Part shown: positions 50,858-58,670 of the stretch, piece by piece
Position numbering within the stretch: position 1 is the first letter of the stretch
How the letters are laid out: each line of letters opens with the position of its first letter
Assembly (NCBI RefSeq): GCF_016861845.1
Contig: NZ_BOLV01000004.1
Span: forward strand, 1 to 64,000
Length of the DNA: 64,000 bases
Origin: Lacticaseibacillus suilingensis
Lineage (GTDB): Bacteria; Bacillota; Bacilli; Lactobacillales; Lactobacillaceae
Direction: 5' to 3'
Notes under the pieces: generated by a model
The model's input: only the letters and a program-made list of their open reading frames with translations
Database searches by the model: none
What the model was told of the DNA's origin: nothing
Position numbers and translations under genes: made by a program

Positions 50858-50882
50858 GCCAATACTCATAATGAGCATTGGC
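50858..50882. promoter_or_regulatory. 25-bp near-perfect palindrome, candidate LysR operator
   Basis: GCCAAT-A-CTCAT-A-ATGAG-C-ATTGGC, with one mismatched pair. It sits immediately upstream of a TATACT -10 box (50902-50907), overlapping the -35 position of the cupin operon, the expected site for a LysR-type activator. The LysR gene of the operon is the natural candidate. Confidence 0.55.
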
Positions 50883-50943
50883 GATATGGCTAAAGCCTGC
50901 CTATACTGAATTTGATCATTCAATCTGAAAGGAAGCATTCACA

Positions 50944-51357
50944 ATGACAAACAACGAACAAGCAGTCAAAAACGGGATTTTCGCGATGGGCGCCAAGAAC
51001 GACGGCTACGCGCAGTATTTTGTCGGGCAAAGCTATCTCAATAGCCTCATCAGCGATCCTGATATCAACGTCGGCGTCGGCAACGTTACCTTTGAACCAG
51101 GCTGCCGCAATAACTGGCACATTCACCACAATGGTTTCCAGCTCTTGCTGGTGACCGGCGGCGAAGGCTGGTACCAAGAAGAAGGCCAGCCGGCGCGCAA
51201 GTTGCATGCTGGCGACGTGGTGGTGACGCATGATGGCGTGAAGCACTGGCATGGCGCGACCAAGGATAGCTGGTTCTCGCACCTCGCCATCACCGCCGGC
51301 ACGCCTGAATGGCTGGAACCAGTGACCGACGCTCAGTACAACGCATTGGAGGACTAA
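50944..51357 (+). CDS. cupin-domain protein
   Basis: A 137-aa single-cupin protein. Metal-binding motif 1 is seen in NWHIHHNGFQLLLVTGGEGW (two His, then Gln in place of the usual Glu-spaced pair) and motif 2 in GDVVVTHDGVKHWHGAT, with HGVKHWHG-type histidines. Such small cupins often act on quinones or organic acids. ATG follows AAAGGAAG. It begins an operon with a carboxymuconolactone-decarboxylase-like protein (4 bp gap), an NmrA-like protein and LysR, so it is probably part of a small redox-stress set. Substrate unknown. Confidence 0.9.
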   Translation: MTNNEQAVKNGIFAMGAKNDGYAQYFVGQSYLNSLISDPDINVGVGNVTFEPGCRNNWHIHHNGFQLLLVTGGEGWYQEEGQPARKLHAGDVVVTHDGVKHWHGATKDSWFSHLAITAGTPEWLEPVTDAQYNALED

Positions 51358-51361
51358 AATC

Positions 51362-51697
51362 ATGGCGAAAAAACAAACGGCTGGCCGCGACAACTTAGGG
51401 GAATTCGCCCCGCAATTTGCCGTGTTGAATGATGATGTGCTGTTCGGTGAAGTTTGGGCCAAGGAAGATGAACTGTCGGCTCGCGATCGCAGCCTGATTA
51501 CCTGCGCCGCGCTGATGGCACAAGGCCTGTTCCCACAGCTCGAATCGCACATGAAAATCGCTAAGGCGAACGGCGTGACCAAAACTGAAATGGTGGCCTT
51601 GATTACCCACTTGAGCTTTTATGCCGGCTGGCCAAAAGCCTGGTCGGCGTTCGGCCTGGCCAAGGACATTTTCGGCGATGAACCGGCGGCCAAGTAG
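51362..51697 (+). CDS. carboxymuconolactone decarboxylase (CMD) family protein
   Basis: A 111-aa helical protein with the CMD core: LSARDRSLITCAALMAQGLF, HMKIAKANGVTKTEMVALIT and HLSFYAGWPKAWSAFGLAKD. The AhpD redox Cys-x-x-Cys is absent; only a single Cys (ITCAAL) is present, so peroxidase-type AhpD activity is unlikely, and the His-containing THLSFYAGWP is the gamma-CMD-like pattern. It lies 4 bp after the cupin gene and 1 bp before the NmrA-like gene, so the three are co-translated. Cupin plus CMD pairs are common in bacteria and may act on the same quinone-like compound. Confidence 0.9.
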   Translation: MAKKQTAGRDNLGEFAPQFAVLNDDVLFGEVWAKEDELSARDRSLITCAALMAQGLFPQLESHMKIAKANGVTKTEMVALITHLSFYAGWPKAWSAFGLAKDIFGDEPAAK

Positions 51698-51698
51698 C

Positions 51699-52331
51699 AT
51701 GACTCATGTGTTGATTTTAGGCGCGAATGGCCAAGTCGCGCAGCTGGTGCGCCGGCGCCTGCTTGCCGAAACGGATGCGCATTTGACGCTGTATCTGCGC
51801 CGGGCTAAGCGCCTCGGCCAAATCGATCCGCGCCGCGAGTCGGTGGTGGAAGCTGATGTTAATGACTATCAGGCCCTGTTTCAAGCGATGGCTGGGCAGG
51901 ACATTGTGTACGCCAACCTCGGCGGCCCATTTGAACCGCTCGCCAAGAACATCGTCAAGGCGATGCAGCAGGCCGGCGTTGCGCGGCTGATTTACCTGAC
52001 TGGCCTCGGGCTTTACCATGAGGTGCCAGGCGAGTTTGGTCGCTGGCTGGAGGCCTCAATTGGGCCGGCGGTGATGGATGACACGCGTCGAGCCGCTAAG
52101 CTGATCGAAGCAAGTACGCTCAACTACACCATCATTCGGGCGGCTTATATGACCAACGCTGACCGGATTGATTACGAGTTAACAGCCAAAGGGACGCCGT
52201 TCAAAGGCACGATTGTCTCCCGCGCTAGTATCGCCGATCTCATCGTGAAGACGATTGTCAAACCCGAGCTGCACCGTTATAGTAGCCTTGGGATTGATCA
52301 ACCGGGCACAGATGGTGATCGTCCGTACTAA
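51699..52331 (+). CDS. NAD(P)-binding NmrA-like atypical SDR (copy 3)
   Basis: A 210-aa Rossmann protein starting MTHVLILGANGQVAQLVRRR, with FEAMAGQDIVYANLGGP-type second half and LTGLGLYHEVPGEFGRWLEA, which closely matches the copies at 29851 and 30513. ATG 51699 comes one base after the CMD stop; an upstream extension would lie inside that gene. It is the third gene of the cupin operon. Likely an NAD(P)H-dependent reductase or sensor. Paralogues in two separately regulated operons suggest a shared job in redox or electrophile stress. Confidence 0.88.
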   Translation: MTHVLILGANGQVAQLVRRRLLAETDAHLTLYLRRAKRLGQIDPRRESVVEADVNDYQALFQAMAGQDIVYANLGGPFEPLAKNIVKAMQQAGVARLIYLTGLGLYHEVPGEFGRWLEASIGPAVMDDTRRAAKLIEASTLNYTIIRAAYMTNADRIDYELTAKGTPFKGTIVSRASIADLIVKTIVKPELHRYSSLGIDQPGTDGDRPY

Positions 52332-52346
52332 CAGGGAGGTTGCGGC

Positions 52347-53219
52347 ATGGAATTGCGCTTACTTGAATACTTTTTGGCCATCGAAGATGCGGGCTCGATT
52401 TCCCGCGCGGCGGAGCGGCTACATATTACGCAACCCACGCTGTCGCGCCAGCTCAAGGGCTTGGAGGACGAGCTTGGGGCGCCGCTGTTCACCCGTAATA
52501 ATCACGGCCTGACGCTGACAGAGGCTGGACTGTATCTGAAAACGCGGGCGCAGGAAATTCTGACGCTAACCGAGCAGACCCAGCAAACTTTTGTGAATCA
52601 GCAACACCAACTCTTCAGTGGCAACATCAATATTGGGGCGGTGGAAGCCGACAGCAGCCATGCTTTGGCCAAGGAGCTTGCCGATTTTACCCAAACCTAT
52701 CCGGCGGTGACTTTTGACTTATTTACCGGCACCAGCGATGAGCTATTTGACCGTTTGGACAAAGGCTTGATTGACCTGGCGCTGCTCTTGGAGCCGGTGA
52801 ATGCCGAGAAATACGAACGCATTACGCTGGCGCATACCGAACGCTGGGGGCTGGTGGTCAACGTCGACGATCCGCTGGCGCGCCAGCCGGTGATTGAACC
52901 CAATCAACTGCGAGAGACGCCTTTGATTATCTCAAGCCGCGCTCCGGTGCAGCAATTACTGTCAGATTGGGCGCAGCTGGACTTGGCGGAGCTCAATATT
53001 GTTGGCCACTTCAATCTGATTTTTAACATCCTGCCGCTGGTGCGCGCTGGGGTCGGGGCGGCGCTGACGATTGAAGGCGTGATTGAGCCGAACGACCACC
53101 GGGACGTGAAATTTATCCCGTTTTCGCCGCGGGTCCAGACCCATACGGTGCTGGCTTGGCGTAAGCATCGGCTGCAAACGCCGGTGACGACCGCGTTTAT
53201 CGATCGCTTTAGGAAATAG
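52347..53219 (+). CDS. LysR-family transcriptional regulator
   Basis: A 290-aa protein. HTH at the start (LRLLEYFLAIEDAGSISRAA, then HITQPTLSRQLKGLEDELGA, LFTRNNHGLTLTEAG), linker helix, and a periplasmic-binding-like effector domain (SGNIN-like FSGNINIGAVEADSSHALAK, then DLALLLEPVN). ATG follows AGGGAGG, 16 bp after the NmrA-like gene, so unlike most LysR genes it is the last gene of the operon it probably controls. The candidate operator is the palindrome at 50858-50882. Ligand unknown. Confidence 0.93.
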   Translation: MELRLLEYFLAIEDAGSISRAAERLHITQPTLSRQLKGLEDELGAPLFTRNNHGLTLTEAGLYLKTRAQEILTLTEQTQQTFVNQQHQLFSGNINIGAVEADSSHALAKELADFTQTYPAVTFDLFTGTSDELFDRLDKGLIDLALLLEPVNAEKYERITLAHTERWGLVVNVDDPLARQPVIEPNQLRETPLIISSRAPVQQLLSDWAQLDLAELNIVGHFNLIFNILPLVRAGVGAALTIEGVIEPNDHRDVKFIPFSPRVQTHTVLAWRKHRLQTPVTTAFIDRFRK

Positions 53220-53231
53220 TAGCCCATACTG

Positions 53232-53272
53232 AAAAGCGCGTTGATTAGTTTTTCGCTAATCAGCGCGCTTTT
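53232..53272. terminator. bidirectional terminator between LysR and VOC genes
   Basis: AAAAGCGCGTTGATTAG (53232-53248) pairs with CTAATCAGCGCGCTTTT (53256-53272, one G-U), 7-nt loop, T-runs on both strands. Confidence 0.88.
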
Positions 53273-53281
53273 GCGGTACCG

Positions 53282-53773
53282 TCAAATCAGTTCGTCAATA
53301 TGTCCTGTCAGCTGAAACGACTGGTCCGTGTATTGCATCAGTTCAATCATGTTGCCGTCAGGATCATGCGTCCACATTTGCCAAGTATGGGAATTGCCAA
53401 TGTTGGGCTTGGTGTCGATGGGGGCGCCATGCGCCACTAAATTCTGATAGCTGGCTTGAATATCATCGACCAGAATGGAGAAGTGGCTGTAATGGGAGGT
53501 GCCATCGCCCAAAGTTGGCGCTTGAGGCAGCGGCTGGTCGACTGGGAACAGCTCCAAGAATTGCCCCGGCGCCAGTTCCTCGAACACATAGACGATACCG
53601 TTGGGATTAGTTTCCGCCAGCTTGGCCCAGTCGCCGCGGTTCTTGACGCCTTTGTAGGCGCTGAAGCGGACGATGGTTCTCGGCTTGGCGCCCAGCGTAT
53701 TTTCATAGAAATCGCGCAGGGCCGGTAGTTGGTTGGTGTAAAACGCGAGGTGCATGATGGATTGGTTTGCCAT
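53282..53773 (-). CDS. VOC-family (glyoxalase/bleomycin-resistance fold) protein
   Basis: A 163-aa protein with paired beta-alpha-beta-beta-beta modules. Possible metal ligands: His 8 in SIMHLAFYTN, His in SHYSHFSILVDDIQA and Glu in DPDGNMIELMQY. These are the standard positions for a divalent metal in VOC enzymes. It ends the RpiR gene's transcription unit (33 bp gap), ATG with GGAGG. Substrate unknown; glyoxalase-like or lactoylglutathione-lyase-like labels would go beyond the evidence. Confidence 0.87.
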   Translation of the reverse strand: MANQSIMHLAFYTNQLPALRDFYENTLGAKPRTIVRFSAYKGVKNRGDWAKLAETNPNGIVYVFEELAPGQFLELFPVDQPLPQAPTLGDGTSHYSHFSILVDDIQASYQNLVAHGAPIDTKPNIGNSHTWQMWTHDPDGNMIELMQYTDQSFQLTGHIDELI

Positions 53774-53806
53774 GCGACAAACCTCCTTTACCCGAATTTG
53801 GACGGC

Positions 53807-54658
53807 TTAACGCTGCGGGTGAATGGTGGACAAATCGGTCATCAGTTTGCCGACGTGGGTTTGATACTTGTGGCCATAGATAATGGCAAAGAGCGTGTCG
53901 AGCAGATATTCAAAGCTGATTTGTGAGGCGAAGGTGCTGACCTTATAGAGCGCCGATTCTTTTTGCGTGACCACCAAAGCGCAGGTGGCGTTGGTCAAAA
54001 GTCGGCTCTTGGCATTGCCCGTGAGCACCAACTGCGGCGTCTGACTTTGGCCCAGCCGGTTAGCGATGCGCAGGTTGCTGTCGCCGCTGTCAGAGTAGCT
54101 GAGGAAAATGGCGAGGTCGTCAGAGGTCAGGCTGGTGGCCACCCAATCAGCATCGTTATACTCGTCGGCAATCACTGGGTAGAGGCCGATTTTGCTCAGC
54201 TTATTTTGAAAACTGCGGGCGCGAATTTGCGAGTCACCAGAAGCAAAAATAAAAATCCGGTGCGCCGTTTCAATCAGCTGAGCAGCCTGGGCGAGGTCAG
54301 CCGCCTCGAGCGGGGTCAGCGCAGTTTGGATGGTGTTAGTGGTCAGATCCGCGATGTGCTTGGCCACGGTCATGGCCGAATCACCAGGTTGCACAGGAAA
54401 ATTCGCATCGACGGCTTTAGGCTGCAGGAGCTGCGCCTGCACTTCCTTGATGAGGCCCTCGTGCAAGGCGCGATAGCCCGGATAGCCGAGCTTTTTGGCC
54501 AGTCGGACGATGACCGAATGCGAAGTGAAGGTCGCTGCCGCCAGCTCCTGGCTCGTCATCTGGGCCGCCGCATTGAGATGAGCTTTAATGTAGGCCAGAA
54601 TCTGGCGCTCGTTGTCACTTAGATTTTCCGTTACGTTAAGCTTGTCCATGAACGTCAT
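53807..54658 (-). CDS. RpiR-family regulator
   Basis: A 283-aa protein with N-terminal HTH (LSDNERQILAYIKAHLNAA, then QELAAATFTSHSVIVRLAKK) and C-terminal SIS domain (HRIFIFASGDSQIRARSF, DLAIFLSYSDSGDSNLRIAN where Ser-Asp-Ser-Gly binds sugar phosphate). ATG has GAGGAGGG. It faces the HbpS-like/Gfo-Idh-MocA pair, which it likely regulates, and is co-transcribed with a VOC gene. A widely spaced inverted repeat (54706-54713 and 54748-54755) is a candidate operator. Confidence 0.92.
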   Translation of the reverse strand: MTFMDKLNVTENLSDNERQILAYIKAHLNAAAQMTSQELAAATFTSHSVIVRLAKKLGYPGYRALHEGLIKEVQAQLLQPKAVDANFPVQPGDSAMTVAKHIADLTTNTIQTALTPLEAADLAQAAQLIETAHRIFIFASGDSQIRARSFQNKLSKIGLYPVIADEYNDADWVATSLTSDDLAIFLSYSDSGDSNLRIANRLGQSQTPQLVLTGNAKSRLLTNATCALVVTQKESALYKVSTFASQISFEYLLDTLFAIIYGHKYQTHVGKLMTDLSTIHPQR

Positions 54659-54705
54659 GATAAACCCTCCTCAGTTGCTGTGCCTCACTTTGCCCGCCAT
54701 TAGAA

Positions 54706-54755
54706 CAAAATGTCCGGCCTTTTGCTTCAAATATACACTAGTTTGGCACATTTTG
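54706..54755. promoter_or_regulatory. spaced inverted repeat between RpiR and the HbpS-like gene
   Basis: CAAAATGT at 54706-54713 and ACATTTTG at 54748-54755 are exact inverted copies with centres 42 bp apart, four helical turns. This is a plausible pair of half-sites for a tetrameric RpiR regulator. A TATACT -10 for the rightward genes lies at 54799-54804. Confidence 0.4.
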
Positions 54756-54831
54756 ACCTAAGCCGGCTAAAAGCCTTCCCACTAGCGGTCTGGCGGCTAT
54801 ACTAACCGTGTTAAGGAAAGGCGGTGCCGTT

Positions 54832-55281
54832 ATGCCAACGGATCAAGCACTTCAAATTTTGGAACAACAACTTACTTTTAAGCATTTCACCAGCGTCGAC
54901 GCCTTGCGTTGGGCGCAGATTGTGGTTGCCCGTGTGCAAGCGGATCAGCTTAAACCAGTGGCACTGCGGGTGGTGCTCGATGATCAAATCATCTTGCAAT
55001 ACCTGATGCCGGGGCGCAAAGATGCCGGCTGGGTCGCCCGTAAGGTGTACACGGTGCGCCAAACCCACCACAGCAGCTTGTACACCTTCCTGCATCGCGA
55101 GGAAGCGCCATACCGAGACTGGCAAACCGATGACCGTTACGCGATTTGCGGCGGCGGATTCCCGCTGGTCATTGACGGCGAGCTGCGCGGGGCTTTTGCC
55201 ATTTCCGGGTTGGTCCATGATCAGGACCACGCGTTGTTGGTCGCGTCACTGCAACAATTGCAAAAGGAGGAAGCAAAATGA
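54832..55281 (+). CDS. UPF0303 / HbpS-GlcG-like protein
   Basis: A 149-aa alpha/beta protein. Landmarks are YLMPGRKDAGWVARKVYTVR, YRDWQTDDRYAICGGGFPLV and GELRGAFAISGLVHDQDHAL. The GGGFPLxxxGxxxGAxxxSG pattern is the hallmark of the GlcG/HbpS fold, and the whole matches UPF0303 by its length. ATG 54832 was chosen over 54808 because AAGGCGG lies ahead of it. It overlaps the following oxidoreductase gene by 4 bp (ATGA), so the two are coupled. The family is linked to haem binding or degradation in some members and to sugar or glycolate operons in others; here the sugar context seems better. Confidence 0.87.
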   Translation: MPTDQALQILEQQLTFKHFTSVDALRWAQIVVARVQADQLKPVALRVVLDDQIILQYLMPGRKDAGWVARKVYTVRQTHHSSLYTFLHREEAPYRDWQTDDRYAICGGGFPLVIDGELRGAFAISGLVHDQDHALLVASLQQLQKEEAK

Positions 55282-56255
55282 AATTAGCGATTTTTGGCGC
55301 CGGGATGATAGTGAAAGACTTTTTGACCATGATCGACCGGGTGCCGAACGTTCAACTGAAAGCCATCATGGGCGTGCCGGCAGATCTGGCTACCATGGAG
55401 GAGATGCAGGCGGCGCACCACATTGATGAGGTGTATACCGACGTTGCCGCTTGTTTGAGCGAAGCGGATATCGATACCGTCTATGTGGCGCTGCCGAATT
55501 TCCTGCATTATCGTTTCACCAAGCTGGCGCTGGAGGCGGGTAAAAACGTTATCTGCGAGAAGCCCTTTGTGCTAACTAGCACGCAGGCGCAGGAACTGGC
55601 CGCGCTGGCGGAAGCTAAGGGTTTGGTGCTGGTGGAGGCCATCACGAATCAATACCTGAGTAATTACGCCGCGATTAAGCAGCGGATGGCCGCGCTAGGG
55701 GACATCAAGGTGATTGAATGCAACTACTCCCAGTACTCGCACCGCTACGACGCCTTTCAAGCCGGCACCATTTTGCCCGCCTTTGATCCGAAAAAAGGCG
55801 GCGGGGCACTGATGGATCTGAACATCTACAACATTCATTTTGTCGTCGGGCTGATGGGGGCGCCGCTGAGCGTGCATTATTACGCGAATGTTGAGCGCAA
55901 CATCGACACCTCAGGCGCGTTGGTGCTCAACTATCCAGGGACTCAGGTGGTGTGCGTCGCCGCGAAGGATTGCTCCGCGCCGGTGCGCTCGACCATTCAA
56001 GGCAACCGTGGGTCGATTCAAATCGCTGGCCCGGTGAATGTGCTGACGGGCTTCACTGAGGAACTGAATGACGGCACCAAGGAAACAGTCGATGAGAAAG
56101 TCGACCAGCATCGCATGTACGAAGAGTTCGTCGCGTTCGAAGCGATGATTGCCGATCACGATTTGGCCGCCGCCAAGCAGCGCATGGCGCATTCGCTGGC
56201 CGTGATGAACGTGGTCGACGCGGCGCTGGCCGATGCCGGCATTAAACTCGGCTGA
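55278..56255 (+). CDS. Gfo/Idh/MocA-family NAD(P)-dependent oxidoreductase
   Basis: A 325-aa protein: Rossmann turn FGAGMIVKDFLTMIDRVPNV, the family's signature Glu-Lys-Pro in KNVICEKPFVLTSTQAQEL, and C-terminal alpha/beta domain with DPKKGGGALMDLNIYNIHFV, which supplies the catalytic Asp/His region. It probably oxidises or epimerises a sugar, inositol or sugar derivative using NAD(P). Start overlaps the upstream gene stop as ATGA with AGGAGG. RpiR control and pairing with an HbpS-like protein support a sugar-related job. A strong terminator follows. Confidence 0.93.
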   Translation: MKLAIFGAGMIVKDFLTMIDRVPNVQLKAIMGVPADLATMEEMQAAHHIDEVYTDVAACLSEADIDTVYVALPNFLHYRFTKLALEAGKNVICEKPFVLTSTQAQELAALAEAKGLVLVEAITNQYLSNYAAIKQRMAALGDIKVIECNYSQYSHRYDAFQAGTILPAFDPKKGGGALMDLNIYNIHFVVGLMGAPLSVHYYANVERNIDTSGALVLNYPGTQVVCVAAKDCSAPVRSTIQGNRGSIQIAGPVNVLTGFTEELNDGTKETVDEKVDQHRMYEEFVAFEAMIADHDLAAAKQRMAHSLAVMNVVDAALADAGIKLG

Positions 56256-56260
56256 GTAGC

Positions 56261-56306
56261 AAAAATGGTCCCAGCAGCGGGATGAAACTGCTGGGACCAT
56301 TTTTTC
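56261..56306. terminator. bidirectional terminator between Gfo/Idh/MocA gene and the glycosylation operon
   Basis: AAAAATGGTCCCAGCAG pairs perfectly with CTGCTGGGACCATTTTT around a 10-nt loop. T-runs on both strands. It ends both convergent units. Confidence 0.92.
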
Positions 56307-56307
56307 G

Positions 56308-56712
56308 TTAAGCGAAGATCAATTTGCTGAAACCGTAATTCAGTACGATGACGACGACCTGGTCAATCAGCTTCACAATCAGCGGTGAGCCGTGCATTAA
56401 GGTGAGGCCGACGAACAAAATCGCCGTGTCCGCCAGCAGTGACGCGCCGCGCAAGGTGAAGAAGCTGGCACCTTCTTTGATCACGGTCCGGAAGGTCATG
56501 TCGGCCGAGTTGAACACGACCTTTTTGTTGGCGATGAAGGCAAACAGCACGCTGAGGACCCAGGCGATAATGTTCGCCCAGAACCACGGCATCGCCAGGT
56601 GAGTCAGGCCGAAGAACAGCACCACGTTAATGCCGGTGGTGAGGCCCCCGACGATCAGGTAGCGCAAGGCCGTGCCGTATTTGCTGTAAAGGGTAGTGAT
56701 TGGTTTTTCCAT
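56308..56712 (-). CDS. GtrA-family membrane protein (putative lipid-linked sugar flippase)
   Basis: A 134-aa protein with four hydrophobic helices and the GtrA signature LRYLIVGGLTTGINVVLFFG, then FANKK-like FAFIANKKVVFN. GtrA/GtcA proteins are thought to move undecaprenyl-phosphate-linked sugars from the inner to the outer face of the membrane. It is the last gene of the operon DedA-PAP2-GT2-GT-C-GtrA, 15 bp after the GT-C gene, with AAGGAG. This gives the third part of a three-component glycosylation system. Confidence 0.93.
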   Translation of the reverse strand: MEKPITTLYSKYGTALRYLIVGGLTTGINVVLFFGLTHLAMPWFWANIIAWVLSVLFAFIANKKVVFNSADMTFRTVIKEGASFFTLRGASLLADTAILFVGLTLMHGSPLIVKLIDQVVVIVLNYGFSKLIFA

Positions 56713-56727
56713 GAAAAGGCTCCTTTC

Positions 56728-58662
56728 TCAGCGCCGCATGCAGGTGTAAATCAATGAGGCGGTAGGCTGCGACTGGCCGTTCACCGTTAGCGGGTGGGCA
56801 GCGAGCTGATAATGGTAGGTGTGGGTGACGTCGACTTGCTGACCGCGAGCGGTGATATTTTGCACGGTAATCCGATATTGTCCAGCGGCGAGTTGGTGGT
56901 GCAGGCGCGCCACGCTGCCAGCCATCTTTAACCGATAGTGTTGCCCGGTGGCGAGGTTCGTGAGGGTGACTTGCACCTGACTACCAGCATGGGTCTGAAC
57001 GGAAAAATAGTTGGCGTCGGCATTCACATCAACGACTTCAGTCAGCACGGTGCCTGGCGTCACGGTCTTGGGCTTGGCGTGATACTGAACGGACAGCTGG
57101 CTACGCTGGGCGGCAATCACTTGCTTTTGTGGCAGCTTGGCGCCAAGCAAACCAGCGGCCCCAAAGGCGACGAGCAAAGCAGTGGCACCACTGAGGAGGC
57201 TAGCTTGGTTCGCCCAGCGTGGGCGCGAGTGGCTAGCCTGGTGCGGGATGGCGGCCAATGCCACCCAGAGCAGCGGTAAAATGGCTTGGCCGTAGCGCGG
57301 TTCAACTTCCCAGAGGAGCGTGTGGAAAGCCAGATAGCCCAGGGCAGTGGTCACTGCCAGTAGCGCAACGATTTGGTGCGGGTTGGTGAGATCTGGTCGC
57401 CACTGCAAGAGCTTTAGCATCAGGGCGCCCCACATGAGCAGGGTCGCGGCCACATAACCAATCACGGTCAGGCCTTGATACAAGCTCGCGTGATTGCTGT
57501 ACCAACTGGGCGCGGCGCGGAAACCGCCGTTATACCAGCGCTGAATGCCTTGGACATTAAGGACGATACCTAACTTCACCAGCCACAACCGGACGACGCC
57601 AACCACGCCGAGAGTTTTGATGCGCTTGGGGATGGTTTTCAAATCATACTGCTGACGGGCGGCTTGGCTGGGCTGCTTGATCGAACGGCCGACATCCTTG
57701 CCGGAGTAGCCGCCGTTGCTGTGCTGGTTGTAACCCATCAAGATCCAGTTGGTGGCCGGGAACGAAAAGGCGGTGCGCGGTTGATAATTGGCCGCCGCAT
57801 CGATGACTTTGGTCGCCGGCAGACTCAGCCCGAAGCCCAGCACGATCAAGGCGATGGGCAGGGTCAGGTTGGCTTGCCGCCACAAGTGCTGGCGGGCCAA
57901 AATCAGTCCGACAATCAGCAGGGCTGGCAACAGGACCACCAGATTAGGCTTGAGCATCGCGCCGAGGGTGACGGCGACCACCAGTCCGCCACCGGCCAGC
58001 CAGCGCTGGCGCGGTGTTTTTTGCGGCCAGTTGAGCAGACTCCGCATGATGATGAGCAGCACCAGCATCGTTGGCAAGTCGGAGTAGAAGACTTGCAGGT
58101 AGTAGGTGTAGGCAAATGGGGTCAAAGCGAAAAACCCGAAGGCCGCGACTAGCAGGCTGGCGCGATGACTGAGCTGCCAAATCGTGTGTAGGGCTAGGGC
58201 AATAAAGCTGTCCAACACCAAAATACTCAGCAGATGCACCGATAGATTGGTGCTGAAGCCAAATAGTTGCGTGAGCCGCAGCCACAGCGAGAGCAGGTAA
58301 GCCAGCGGGACATTATTGGCGTAGCGCCAGAAGTAGGTGATATCCCAAGTCATGTGGCCGGCCGCAAGCTGATCGGCTTGCGACAGCACCCGATACGGAT
58401 CGTGGTAGACCGTGTTGGGCATCACGTGCAACACGACGATTTGGGCGACCAGCATCGCCAGCAAGCCGAGGCCAATGCCCCAGCGCAGTTGCTTTGCGGT
58501 CAGGCGGTCAAGGCGCGGCGCCCCGCAGTAAAGCCCGGCGCCCAGGAGTATCGCCACCACCAGCGCCGGCACTCCGAGCACGCTGGTCAGGTTCCCAATG
58601 CTGCCAATGAGCAGACAGATGATTAAAATTGCTGGCAGAAAAGCGGGTTTGATTTTTTTCAT
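56728..58662 (-). CDS. polytopic GT-C type glycosyltransferase
   Basis: A 644-aa membrane protein with about 11-13 helices followed by a soluble beta-rich tail of about 130 residues (YFSVQTHAGSQVQVTLTNL). The first outer loop contains VMPNTVYHDPYRVLSQADQL; an acidic residue here is the catalytic or metal site in GT-C enzymes such as ArnT and YfhO-type transferases. It would take a sugar from undecaprenyl phosphate on the outer face and attach it to a cell-wall polymer such as teichoic acid, or to a protein. It is 8 bp after the GT2 gene. The acceptor cannot be told. Confidence 0.85.
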   Translation of the reverse strand: MKKIKPAFLPAILIICLLIGSIGNLTSVLGVPALVVAILLGAGLYCGAPRLDRLTAKQLRWGIGLGLLAMLVAQIVVLHVMPNTVYHDPYRVLSQADQLAAGHMTWDITYFWRYANNVPLAYLLSLWLRLTQLFGFSTNLSVHLLSILVLDSFIALALHTIWQLSHRASLLVAAFGFFALTPFAYTYYLQVFYSDLPTMLVLLIIMRSLLNWPQKTPRQRWLAGGGLVVAVTLGAMLKPNLVVLLPALLIVGLILARQHLWRQANLTLPIALIVLGFGLSLPATKVIDAAANYQPRTAFSFPATNWILMGYNQHSNGGYSGKDVGRSIKQPSQAARQQYDLKTIPKRIKTLGVVGVVRLWLVKLGIVLNVQGIQRWYNGGFRAAPSWYSNHASLYQGLTVIGYVAATLLMWGALMLKLLQWRPDLTNPHQIVALLAVTTALGYLAFHTLLWEVEPRYGQAILPLLWVALAAIPHQASHSRPRWANQASLLSGATALLVAFGAAGLLGAKLPQKQVIAAQRSQLSVQYHAKPKTVTPGTVLTEVVDVNADANYFSVQTHAGSQVQVTLTNLATGQHYRLKMAGSVARLHHQLAAGQYRITVQNITARGQQVDVTHTYHYQLAAHPLTVNGQSQPTASLIYTCMRR

Positions 58663-58670
58663 ACCCTCAC

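Noticed and set aside
50920-51582. 220-codon minus-strand frame opposite cupin and CMD genes
   Set aside because: Both plus-strand genes have ribosome-binding sites and clear family motifs.
53963-54622. 219-codon plus-strand frame opposite the RpiR regulator
   Set aside because: The RpiR gene shows HTH and SIS motifs. The opposite frame has none.
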